From: Candidatus Atribacteria bacterium
GTDB lineage: Bacteria; Atribacterota; Atribacteria; Atribacterales; Atribacteraceae
NCBI GenBank assembly: GCA_026390275.1
Contig: JAPLGF010000127.1
Coordinates: 1 to 17,239 of the forward strand
DNA length: 17,239 nucleotides
Reading direction: 5' to 3'
A program made the position numbers and the translations under genes. Below the pieces are notes generated by a model. The model was not told the origin of the DNA, searched no databases, and saw only the letters and a program-made list of their open reading frames with translations. Below are positions 7,383 to 15,118 of this stretch, in pieces (the first letter of the stretch is position 1; every line of letters starts with the position of its first letter).

Positions 7383-8653
7383 AGAAGTACGTGTATTATT
7401 TTGGTGAAGGCGATGCATCGATGAAGATGCTCCTGGGTGGAAAAGGCGCGAACTTAGCCGAAATGACCCGCATCGGTCTTCCGGTTCCCTCAGGCTTCAC
7501 CATCAGCACTGAAGCCTGTCATCATTATTATAAGAATAACGAAAGCTGGCCGGAAGGGCTGGAAGAGGAAGTCAAAACGAATCTCGCGGAATTAGAGCGG
7601 AAGATCGGAAAGAAGTTTGGTGATTCCAATAATCCTCTCCTAGTTTCGGTTCGTTCCGGTGCTCCCGCCTCCATGCCTGGCATGATGGATACCATTCTTA
7701 ACCTGGGCTTGAATGATGAAGCACTCAGAGGGTTGATTAAACTGACTGCCAATGAACGTTTTGCTCTCGATTGCTACCGGCGTTTTATCCAGATGTTTGG
7801 AAACGTGGTTATGGGAGTGGAACATGACCAATTCGAAGCGATCATCAACAACGTGAAGAAGGAAACGGGTGCAAAACTTGATACCGATCTGGATACGGCT
7901 GCTCTGAGAACCATCGTCGAACGGTATAAGGCCCTCTATAAAAAAACCACCAACGAAGATTTCCCGCAGGAACCCTATGAACAGCTTCGCAAGTCCATCA
8001 ACGCGGTATTCGGTTCCTGGAACAACAAGCGCGCCATCACCTACCGGAAGCTGAACAAGATTCCAGAGAGCTGGGGAACCGCGGTGAACGTTCAGATGAT
8101 GGCTTTTGGTAACATGGGAATCGGTTCCGGAACGGGAGTGGGTTTCACTCGCAACCCATCGACCGGTATCAAAGAATACTACGGTGAATATTTGGTGAAT
8201 GCTCAGGGCGAAGACGTGGTAGCCGGCATCAGAACTCCCAAGGCCATCAAGGACATGAGTGCCGATCTTCCCGCCGCTTTTGAAGACCTGAAGAAGATCT
8301 ATACCATTTTAGAAGAACATTATAAGGATATGCAGGATTTCGAGTTCACCATTGAAAAAGGGATACTCTATATGCTGCAGACCAGAACCGGTAAACGGAC
8401 GGCTCAGGCTGCCATTAAAATTGCCGTGGACATGGTGAGTGAGGGTTTGATTGATAAGAAAACGGCTGTGAAACGTGTGGATCCAGCCTCACTCAATCAG
8501 CTTCTGCATCCGCAAATTGACCGCAGTGTTCCGTTGAAGGTTATCGCCAAAGGTCTTCCGGCTTCCCCCGGTGCGGCATCAGGGAAAGTGGTTTTTGATG
8601 CCGATGTGGCGCGTTTTCATCGATCTGGAAAAGAAGGAATTTTCGGTGGTTGA
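7379..8653 (+). CDS. ppdK: Pyruvate, phosphate dikinase, N-terminal fragment (reading frame broken)
   Basis: PPDK interconverts pyruvate + ATP + Pi and PEP + AMP + PPi. This frame holds the nucleotide-binding ATP-grasp half: LLGGKGANLAEMT, SVRSGAPASMPGMMDTILN, GTGVGFTRNPSTG, NAQGEDVVAG, DFEFTIEKG and MLQTRTGKRTA. It then enters the phosphohistidine domain with GLPASPGAASGKVVFDADVA (residues 392-411). After residue 411 similarity stops abruptly: the expected VILVR..ETSPED..GILT.RGG.TSHAAVVA region, with the catalytic His and regulatory Thr, is missing. Thirteen unrelated codons (RFHRSGKEGIFGG) lead to TGA at 8651. The downstream half continues in another frame. The start ATG 7379 has a GGGAGGA SD and overlaps the ppsR stop as ATGA. 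Nothing else in this half looks decayed, so this is either a recent deletion or an assembly error. Confidence 0.92.
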   Translation: MKKYVYYFGEGDASMKMLLGGKGANLAEMTRIGLPVPSGFTISTEACHHYYKNNESWPEGLEEEVKTNLAELERKIGKKFGDSNNPLLVSVRSGAPASMPGMMDTILNLGLNDEALRGLIKLTANERFALDCYRRFIQMFGNVVMGVEHDQFEAIINNVKKETGAKLDTDLDTAALRTIVERYKALYKKTTNEDFPQEPYEQLRKSINAVFGSWNNKRAITYRKLNKIPESWGTAVNVQMMAFGNMGIGSGTGVGFTRNPSTGIKEYYGEYLVNAQGEDVVAGIRTPKAIKDMSADLPAAFEDLKKIYTILEEHYKDMQDFEFTIEKGILYMLQTRTGKRTAQAAIKIAVDMVSEGLIDKKTAVKRVDPASLNQLLHPQIDRSVPLKVIAKGLPASPGAASGKVVFDADVARFHRSGKEGIFGG

Positions 8654-9875
8654 TGTGGTCGTTAAAGAAGGCGATTATATCAGCATCGATGGTGGGAAAG
8701 GGGAAGTCATTCTCGGCCAGGTAAAAACCATTCCACCTCAACTGTCACCGGATTTCCAGATTCTTTTATCCTGGGCTGATAGTATCCGGAAACTGGGGGT
8801 TCGCGCCAATGCCGATACTCCGACTGATGCCATGAAAGCCATTGAGTATGGGGCAGAAGGAATCGGATTGTGCCGGACGGAACACATGTTCATGGCTGTT
8901 GACCGTCTTCCTGCCGTCCAGGAAATGATCATGGCCCAGAATGTGGTTGATCGGAAAAAAGCCTTGGCCAAGATTGAACCGATGCAGAAGGGCGATTTTA
9001 TCGAGATCTTCAAAATCATGGAAGGCAAACCGGTTACTGTACGTCTCATCGATCCGCCCCTCCATGAATTCCTTCCCAAACTGGAAGATCTCTTGGTGGA
9101 AGTCACCACCATGCGGGTCAAGGGAGAAGCCGGAAAGAAGCTGGAAGAAAAAGAAAAAATGCTCAAGATTGTCCGGGGTCTTCATGAAGTTAACCCCATG
9201 CTCGGTCTGCGGGGTTGCCGTCTGGGAATCGTTTACCCGGAAATTGTAGAAATGCAGGTACGAGCAATCATGGAGGCAGCCTGTGAACTTGACCAGCAGG
9301 GTGTAAAGGTCCTTCCGGAGATCATGATTCCCCTGGTTGGCCATAAGAACGAAATCCGATTGCAGAAAGAACTTCTGGAAAAAGTAGCCCAGGGAGTCTT
9401 AGAGAAATATCATTCCACTGTCCATTATAAATTTGGAACCATGATTGAAATTCCTCGGGCCGCCCTGGTGGCCGATCAAATTGCCGAATATGCAGAATTC
9501 TTCTCCTTCGGCACCAACGATTTGACCCAGATGACATTCGGTTATAGCCGGGATGATGCGGAAGGAAAGTTTCTCTTTTTCTATGAAGAAAACGGAGTCC
9601 TTCCGGAAGATCCCTTCCAGCAGATCGATCAGGAAGGTGTGGGCCAACTCATGCGGATGGGTGTGGAGAGGGGTCGGAGTGTTCGGAAAGATCTTAAGTG
9701 TGGGATTTGTGGTGAACACGGCGGAGATCCCAAGTCGGTGATGTTCTGTCACACCATCGGTCTGAACTATGTCAGCTGTTCGCCATTCCGGGTTCCGCTG
9801 GCTCGTTTAGCCGCTGCCCATGCCGTGATCGAAGAAGAAGGTAAAGTTAAGGATACCGCCAAATTCGATAAGTAA
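8571..9875 (+). CDS. ppdK: Pyruvate, phosphate dikinase, C-terminal fragment (PEP/pyruvate-binding domain)
   Basis: This frame carries the rest of PPDK. PPDK-like sequence begins near 8616 with FIDLEKKEF, then KEGDYISIDGGKGEV (end of the phosphohistidine domain), followed by the complete TIM-barrel PEP/pyruvate domain: ADTPTDAMKAIEYGAEGIGL, CRTEHMF, VRLIDPPLHEF, NPMLGLRGCRL, PEIMIPLVG, GTMIEIPRAAL, FFSFGTNDLTQMTFG, and KCGICGEHGGDP with the catalytic Cys, ending in NYVSCSPFRVPLARLAAA. The ATG at 8571 is only the first start in this frame; residues before 8616 are out-of-frame translation of the upstream half and no clear SD precedes it. It is most likely not an independent gene but the continuation of the interrupted ppdK. 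A strong terminator follows 38 nt after the stop. Confidence 0.88.
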   Translation: MRHQGKWFLMPMWRVFIDLEKKEFSVVDVVVKEGDYISIDGGKGEVILGQVKTIPPQLSPDFQILLSWADSIRKLGVRANADTPTDAMKAIEYGAEGIGLCRTEHMFMAVDRLPAVQEMIMAQNVVDRKKALAKIEPMQKGDFIEIFKIMEGKPVTVRLIDPPLHEFLPKLEDLLVEVTTMRVKGEAGKKLEEKEKMLKIVRGLHEVNPMLGLRGCRLGIVYPEIVEMQVRAIMEAACELDQQGVKVLPEIMIPLVGHKNEIRLQKELLEKVAQGVLEKYHSTVHYKFGTMIEIPRAALVADQIAEYAEFFSFGTNDLTQMTFGYSRDDAEGKFLFFYEENGVLPEDPFQQIDQEGVGQLMRMGVERGRSVRKDLKCGICGEHGGDPKSVMFCHTIGLNYVSCSPFRVPLARLAAAHAVIEEEGKVKDTAKFDK

Positions 9876-9913
9876 ACGGGTTGGCGTTTTTTTTCTGCAC
9901 AGAATAGTGACGA

Positions 9914-9947
9914 AAAAACCGGGTCGTGTCTTTGTGACCCGGTTTTT
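9914..9947 (+). terminator. Rho-independent terminator after ppdK
   Basis: A perfect 12-bp stem AAAAACCGGGTC / GACCCGGTTTTT (9914-9925 with 9936-9947) encloses a 10-nt loop. The right arm ends in five T and the left arm starts with A, so it could act in both directions. It ends 1 nt before the likely SD of dgt, so any transcript reaching dgt from ppdK must read through it. Confidence 0.9.
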
Positions 9948-9959
9948 CAGGTGATTGAC

Positions 9960-11009
9960 GTGCACATCAGGGAAGTCAAACGATTTTGGGAAGAATGGGA
10001 GGAAAAAACGCTCTTTCCCTTTGCCACGTTGAGTACCAAAAGCAAAGGGAGAGAGCGTTGGGAAGAGGAATGTACCCTACGCAATTGTTTTCAACGGGAT
10101 CGTGATCGCGTTCTTCACAGTAAATCGTTCCGTCGTCTGAAACATAAGAGCCAGGTTTTTTTGAGTCCCGAAGGTGATCACTACCGTACCCGTTTGACCC
10201 ATACCCTGGAGGTATCACAGATTTCCCGTACCATCGCCCGGGGTCTGCGACTCAATGAGGACCTGGTGGAAGCCATCAGTTTAGGCCATGATTTGGGTCA
10301 TACCCCGTTTGGTCATGCGGGTGAGGAAGCCCTGCAGGAAGTCCATCCCGGGGGGTTTAAACACAATCTCCAGAGCCTGCGGGTGGTGGAGGTTTTAGAG
10401 AATTCGGGAAGAGGGTTGAATCTAACCTGGGAAGTTCGAGATGGGATTGCTCGGCATTCCAAGACCAGGGATATGAGCCTGGTTTGTACATCAGACGATC
10501 TCCCGGCGACCCTGGAAGGACAGGTGGTGCGTTGGGCCGATGTTATTGCGTACGTGAATCATGATATCGATGATGCCATCCGGGCGGGGGTGATCCGTGA
10601 CCAGGACCTCCCGGTGGAATGTGTTCTGGCATTAGGCAGGACACATCGGGATCGCATCGATCAAATGGTGAAAGATATCATTATCGAAAGTTATCACACT
10701 CCGTTTGTGCTCATGAGCGCAACGGTGAGAGAAGCGACAGAAACATTACGTCGTTTCATGTTTGAAAAGGTCTATTTTGGTGATCATCAACTGGCAGAAA
10801 GGGAAAAAGCGAAGCGACTGATCAAAGAACTCTATTCCTTTTTTTCCTCTCGCCCGGATATTCTCAAAGACGAATATCTTTTCCCTTTCGAAGAGAGAGA
10901 AATTGGGGAAATGGTCTGTGATTTTGTTTCGGGGATGACCGATCGCTTTGCGCTTTCCATATACCGGAAATATTTTATACCTTCTCCCTGGCCACAGGGA
11001 GGAGCGTAG
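9960..11009 (+). CDS. dgt: dGTPase-like deoxynucleotide triphosphohydrolase (HD superfamily)
   Basis: This HD-domain hydrolase is of the Dgt family, which splits dNTPs into deoxynucleoside and triphosphate. Visible signatures: CFQRDRDRVLHSKSFRRLKHKSQVF is represented by RDRDRVLHSKSFRRL and KHKSQVF; HYRTRLTHTLEV carries the first metal His; ISLGHDLGHTPFGHAGE carries the central HD; HNLQSLRVVE and RWADVIAYVNHDIDDA carries the last Asp. The GTG at 9951 is in frame, but GTG 9960 is preferred because AGGTGA (9949-9954) sits 5 nt before it, giving 349 residues starting VHIREVK. Position between ppdK and dnaG is common in Clostridia. It lies directly behind a strong terminator and I see no convincing promoter of its own. 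hppA follows 23 nt downstream. Preferred dNTP substrate cannot be read from the sequence. Confidence 0.92.
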   Translation: MHIREVKRFWEEWEEKTLFPFATLSTKSKGRERWEEECTLRNCFQRDRDRVLHSKSFRRLKHKSQVFLSPEGDHYRTRLTHTLEVSQISRTIARGLRLNEDLVEAISLGHDLGHTPFGHAGEEALQEVHPGGFKHNLQSLRVVEVLENSGRGLNLTWEVRDGIARHSKTRDMSLVCTSDDLPATLEGQVVRWADVIAYVNHDIDDAIRAGVIRDQDLPVECVLALGRTHRDRIDQMVKDIIIESYHTPFVLMSATVREATETLRRFMFEKVYFGDHQLAEREKAKRLIKELYSFFSSRPDILKDEYLFPFEEREIGEMVCDFVSGMTDRFALSIYRKYFIPSPWPQGGA

Positions 11010-11032
11010 GATAACTAAGCCGTTTTAAAATT

Positions 11033-13042
11033 ATGGAAGTAGGAATTGGTGTGAATCTTGCCATATTAACCCCGATTGCCGGTCTTATTGCCGTTGTTTA
11101 CGCAGTTTTCTTGGTTAAACGTATCAACACGTATAATCCGGGCAATGAAAAAATGCAGGAAATATCAAAAGCCATTCAGGAAGGGGCCATGGCTTTCCTG
11201 AAAAGAGAGTATTTTTTCCTGGTCTTTTTTGTCATTGGGATGTTTATTCTCCTCTCCCTCACCCGGGGAGTCGTTGAAGCCAGCTGCTACGTCTGTGGGT
11301 CGATCTGCTCGGTTCTCGCCGGTTTCGTGGGGATGAGGGTCTCCACCCGCAGTAATTCCCGAACCGCGCAGGCTGCCACGCAGGGCGCGAGCGGTGCCCT
11401 CACGGTTGCTTTTTCCTCGGGAACAGTCATGGGGATGTGCGTGGTGGGTTTTGGTCTGGTCGGGTTGGGAATTCTTTATTCCATCCTGAAAGATGCCACT
11501 ATCATCAATGGTTTTGCCTTGGGTGCCAGCTCGATTGCGCTTTTTGCCCGGGTGGGTGGTGGTATTTATACCAAAGCAGCGGATGTGGGTGCTGATCTGG
11601 TCGGAAAAGTAGAAGCGGGAATTCCGGAGGATGACCCCCGTAACCCGGCCGTCATTGCCGATCTCGTCGGTGATAACGTCGGCGATGTGGCCGGGATGGG
11701 TGCCGATCTTTTCGAATCCTATGTCGGTTCCATCGTGGCCACCATGGTCCTGGGAGCTATTCCGGGAGCGATATATGGTGGTGTGAACGGGGGGGTGGTT
11801 TTTCCGCTTATCCTTGCAGCGCTGGGAGTCGTAGCATCGATCATCGGGACTCTTTTTGTGAAAGCAAAAGACGAGAAAGACCTGGCTTCGGCACTCAACC
11901 GGGGAACTTACATCGCTGCCGGACTGACAATTGTCTTTGCCCTGATTACCTCTCTCCTCATGTTCCGAAGTTTGGGAATGGCTAAAGCAGTGGGACCCTT
12001 CATCGCCACCGTGGCCGGACTGGTTGCCGGGATAGCCATCGGCTTGATTTCCCAGTATTATACTTCCAGCGATTATAAACCGGTGAAACAACTGGCCGAA
12101 ACAACCAAAACTGGGCCCGCCACTGTCATCATCAATGGTTTGGCTCTCGGTATGGAAAGTACCGTTTTCCCTCTCCTTCTGGTCTGCGGTGCCATCCTGG
12201 TGGCATACTGGGCCGCCGGTGTTTATGGTATTGCCGTTGCCGGTATTGGAATGCTTTCGATCACCGCCATCACGGTGGCCGTGGATGCGTATGGTCCCGT
12301 GGCTGATAATGCCGGTGGAATCGCCGAAATGGCCGGTCTGGATCCGAAAGTGAGAAAAATCACCGATTCCCTCGATTCACTGGGGAATACCACTGCCGCC
12401 ATCAGCAAAGGGTTTGCCATTGCCTCTGCCGCACTCACAGCCCTGGCTCTTTTTGTGGCATTTTCTCAATCCGTCAATTTGAAGATCATGGATCTTTTGA
12501 GCCCTTACACCTTGGTGGGCCTCTTCATCGGCGGGATGATGCCGTTCCTGTTCTGCTCCATTGCCATGAAGGCAGTGGGAGAGGCGGCTTTCAAGATGGT
12601 GGAAGAAGTCCGTCGGCAATTTCGCGAGATCAAGGGCCTGATGGAAGGGAAAGCCCGTCCCGATTATGCCCGGTGTGTCGATATCAGCACCAAAGGAGCT
12701 ATTACCAAAATGATTTTGCCGGGAATCTTAGCAGTAGCTGTCCCCCTGGTGGTGGGTCTCGTTCTGGGACGGGAAGCTCTGGGTGGAGTTCTCGCTGGTT
12801 CGATCATCACTGGCCTTCTACTCGGGATCATGATGGCGAATTCTGGTGGTGCTTGGGATAACACCAAGAAGTACATCGAAGGTGGATATCTGGGTGGCAA
12901 AGGGACCTCGGCTCATGCTGCCGCCGTGGTGGGCGATACGGTTGGTGATCCCTTCAAGGATACTGCCGGTCCGTCACTGAACATTCTCATTAAGCTCATG
13001 AGCATTGTGGCACTGGTTTTTGCCCCCATTTTTTTCCGTTAA
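11033..13042 (+). CDS. hppA: Membrane-bound ion-pumping pyrophosphatase, probably K+-dependent
   Basis: This 669-residue integral membrane protein couples PPi hydrolysis to H+ or Na+ transport, with about 16 membrane spans in the family. Active-site signatures are intact: YTKAADVGADLVGKVE, GIPEDDPRNPAVIADLVGDN, VGDVAGMGADLFESY, VDAYGPVADNAGGIAEM, and the C-terminal VVGDTVGDPFKDTAGPS. GNTTAA followed by SKG has Ala where K+-independent enzymes have Lys, so the K+-dependent class is expected. The Glu in ADLFESY is where Na+-pumping members and some H+ pumps carry their ion-gate Glu, so the pumped ion remains open. ADLVGDNVGD differs from the commonest ADNVGDNVGD, as in some bacterial subfamilies. 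The ATG at 11033 has no strong SD; GTG 11051, preceded by TAGGA, is an alternative. It follows dgt by 23 nt and is closed by a hairpin terminator. Confidence 0.96.
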   Translation: MEVGIGVNLAILTPIAGLIAVVYAVFLVKRINTYNPGNEKMQEISKAIQEGAMAFLKREYFFLVFFVIGMFILLSLTRGVVEASCYVCGSICSVLAGFVGMRVSTRSNSRTAQAATQGASGALTVAFSSGTVMGMCVVGFGLVGLGILYSILKDATIINGFALGASSIALFARVGGGIYTKAADVGADLVGKVEAGIPEDDPRNPAVIADLVGDNVGDVAGMGADLFESYVGSIVATMVLGAIPGAIYGGVNGGVVFPLILAALGVVASIIGTLFVKAKDEKDLASALNRGTYIAAGLTIVFALITSLLMFRSLGMAKAVGPFIATVAGLVAGIAIGLISQYYTSSDYKPVKQLAETTKTGPATVIINGLALGMESTVFPLLLVCGAILVAYWAAGVYGIAVAGIGMLSITAITVAVDAYGPVADNAGGIAEMAGLDPKVRKITDSLDSLGNTTAAISKGFAIASAALTALALFVAFSQSVNLKIMDLLSPYTLVGLFIGGMMPFLFCSIAMKAVGEAAFKMVEEVRRQFREIKGLMEGKARPDYARCVDISTKGAITKMILPGILAVAVPLVVGLVLGREALGGVLAGSIITGLLLGIMMANSGGAWDNTKKYIEGGYLGGKGTSAHAAAVVGDTVGDPFKDTAGPSLNILIKLMSIVALVFAPIFFR

Positions 13043-13077
13043 ATCCTACTCTTCTTTACGTTGTTTAATTTGGTCCG

Positions 13078-13108
13078 AAGCCCGGGAAGGTTATTCCTTC
13101 CCGGGCTT
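13078..13108 (+). terminator. Hairpin terminator after hppA
   Basis: A perfect 13-bp GC-rich stem, AAGCCCGGGAAGG / CCTTCCCGGGCTT, has a 5-nt loop (TTATT). The downstream T-tract is short and interrupted (CTTTCCATCT), so termination may be weaker than after ppdK. Its position 35 nt after the hppA stop and before dnaG supports the role. Confidence 0.8.
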
Positions 13109-13142
13109 TCCATCTATCTTCTGGAATGAAGAATTCCATGAA

Positions 13143-13171
13143 TTTTCAATTAATGATGATGGTTTTACTAT
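13143..13171 (+). promoter_or_regulatory. Possible promoter of dnaG-rpoD
   Basis: TTTTCA (13143-13148) and TACTAT (13166-13171) are spaced by 17 nt; each matches four of six consensus bases. It lies in the AT-rich gap between the hppA terminator and dnaG, where a promoter is expected. The match is moderate. Confidence 0.35.
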
Positions 13172-13202
13172 TAGGAACGATGGATGGTGACGATTAATAA
13201 AT

Positions 13203-15023
13203 ATGGTGATCGGTGATCATTCCCTGGATGAGATTAAACAGAATATTAACATCGTCGATTTAATAGCTGGATATATCGACCTGAAGCCGGCAGGAAAAAA
13301 TTACCGAGGTCTCTGTCCATTTCATGAGGAGAAGACACCTTCATTTAATGTTTCTCCGGAAAAAGGGATCTATCATTGTTTTGGTTGCGGTGCCGGAGGA
13401 GATATTTTTAATTTCATCATGAAAATGGAAAATATAACATTTCGGGAAGCGGTTCGTTATTTGGCCAGAAAAGCTGGGATTGAACTTTTGGAATCTTCTT
13501 CTGATATGAATAACCGGGAACAAAAAGAAAAGGAGCGGCTCTTTTTACTGAATGGACATATCAACTCCTATTACCAATGGTCACTACAAAATGCCAAAGA
13601 ACCCCTGGCGAACACCGCCCGAGAGTATGTCTTTACCCGGCGTCAGCTTCGTCCTGAGACCGTTGAGCAATTTGGGATTGGGTTTTCACCTTTCTCGGGG
13701 AGACAGATAGGGGAATACGTGGCGAAATATGGATATACCGGGAATGACTTGATCACCGTCGGGGTGGGAAACATCAACCGGCATGGAGAACTTCTGGACC
13801 GCTTTCGGGGACGAATGACCTTTGCCCTGCATAATGGTAACGGTGAAATTATTGGTTTTGCCGGACGGGCCATGACGGAGGAAGTCCCCAAATATCTCAA
13901 TATCCCGGAAAGCCCCCTTTTTTCTAAAGGGAAGAATCTGTATGGTCTGTTTTTTTCCAAAAATGAAATCCGCAAACTCAAAACTGCCATCCTGGTGGAA
14001 GGATATATGGATTTTCTTTCCCTCTATGAATCGGGGGTCAAACATGTTGTCGCTTCCATGGGAACGGCACTCACCACCGACCAGGCTACTCTTCTTCGAC
14101 GGTACGCCGAGAGGGTCGTCATTTGTTATGATTCTGACAATGCCGGGAAAGTGGCCACCTTTCGCGGGATGGAAATGCTCTCCCAAAAGGGACTGGAGGT
14201 CAAGATTGCCATCCTTCCCACACCACTCGATCCCGATTCATATGTTCGTCAAAAGGGAGTGGCATCATTTTTAGAACTCATTGATCACAGTCATTTTTTG
14301 TTTGATTACCAGTTGGAATTATTCATTAATCAGTATGGTTGTAATAGTTTGGACTCGCGGATTAGAATAGTCCGGGGGATTCTTCCTTTTCTGGAAGCTG
14401 CCTCTGATACAGTGGAAAAAACCATGAAAATACGATCTGTCTCCCAGAAAATCCATGTACCGGAATCCCTCATTTACGACATTTTGCAGCGGTCACCGGT
14501 AGCAGAAAATCGAATCGATTTCTTTCGGAGGGCACGAGCAGTTCCCGAATCAGGCCGAATGAAAGCAGAACGGTACCTGATCAAGTTCATGATCGAGGAG
14601 GTAAAACTGCGGGATCAAATTCGAAATGAGATTCCGGAAGAAGGATTTTCTCTTCCTGAACACCAGAGACTATATCAGGTTATTCTCACTCTCTGTCAGA
14701 AGGGGAATTTTACCGTATCAGAAGTGATCGATGTTTTCGCCGGAGACGAAACGATGTCGCGTTGTATCTCCAAAATTTGTACCCTTGATTCGGGTGCCTT
14801 CTCCAATCAGGAAGAAGCAGTGAAGGGTCTCATCAAAACCATCCGGGTATCGATTTTAAAAGAAAAGAAAAAGAAGCTCCAGGAAAAATTGTCATCCGGT
14901 AAAGATTATGATATGGATGTCAATATTTTAAAACAAATACAAGAGTTGAATAAAGAATTACACGGACAGGTGAGGGAAGAACCTTTCCCAGAACAGGATG
15001 AGGATATCTGGAGTTCCTCGTGA
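13203..15023 (+). CDS. dnaG: DNA primase DnaG
   Basis: This primase makes the RNA primers for chromosomal replication at the fork with DnaB helicase. The N-terminal zinc-binding domain has the CHCC ligands Cys38, His41, Cys59 and Cys62 (GLCPFHEEKTPSF, YHCFGCGAGGD). The catalytic core follows with EIIGFAGRA and KYLNIPESPLF. Its Toprim part has VEGYMDFLSLYESG with the catalytic Glu, SMGTALT, and ICYDSDNAG with the DxD metal ligands. The C-terminal region after about residue 430 is variable, as usual for the helicase-binding domain. At 606 residues the length is normal. The ATG at 13203 fits the family N-terminus (DEIKQNINIVDLI), but no good SD precedes it; a purine-rich GGATGGTGA lies about 14 nt away. 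It is followed by rpoD after 95 nt, the classic macromolecular-synthesis arrangement. Confidence 0.97.
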   Translation: MVIGDHSLDEIKQNINIVDLIAGYIDLKPAGKNYRGLCPFHEEKTPSFNVSPEKGIYHCFGCGAGGDIFNFIMKMENITFREAVRYLARKAGIELLESSSDMNNREQKEKERLFLLNGHINSYYQWSLQNAKEPLANTAREYVFTRRQLRPETVEQFGIGFSPFSGRQIGEYVAKYGYTGNDLITVGVGNINRHGELLDRFRGRMTFALHNGNGEIIGFAGRAMTEEVPKYLNIPESPLFSKGKNLYGLFFSKNEIRKLKTAILVEGYMDFLSLYESGVKHVVASMGTALTTDQATLLRRYAERVVICYDSDNAGKVATFRGMEMLSQKGLEVKIAILPTPLDPDSYVRQKGVASFLELIDHSHFLFDYQLELFINQYGCNSLDSRIRIVRGILPFLEAASDTVEKTMKIRSVSQKIHVPESLIYDILQRSPVAENRIDFFRRARAVPESGRMKAERYLIKFMIEEVKLRDQIRNEIPEEGFSLPEHQRLYQVILTLCQKGNFTVSEVIDVFAGDETMSRCISKICTLDSGAFSNQEEAVKGLIKTIRVSILKEKKKKLQEKLSSGKDYDMDVNILKQIQELNKELHGQVREEPFPEQDEDIWSSS

Positions 15024-15118
15024 GAGAGACTTCAGTTCCTGGTCGTCAAGGTAAATGGAATGTTTCTTTGGGAAATAATTTTCTTATTCACAATAAATGG
15101 TAGAGAGAGGGTGATTGA

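Noticed and set aside
9881..9909. Possible promoter TTGGCG-17-ATAGTG before dgt
   Set aside because: The -10 does not resemble TATAAT, so the match is too poor to call.
11165..12091. Long minus-strand open frame of 308 codons inside hppA
   Set aside because: It is antisense to a highly conserved membrane protein gene, with low-complexity His/Gly/Asp content and no SD or family signature.
15068..15096. Possible promoter TTGGGA-17-CAATAA before rpoD
   Set aside because: The -10 matches only two of six consensus bases; rpoD is more simply expressed from the dnaG message.
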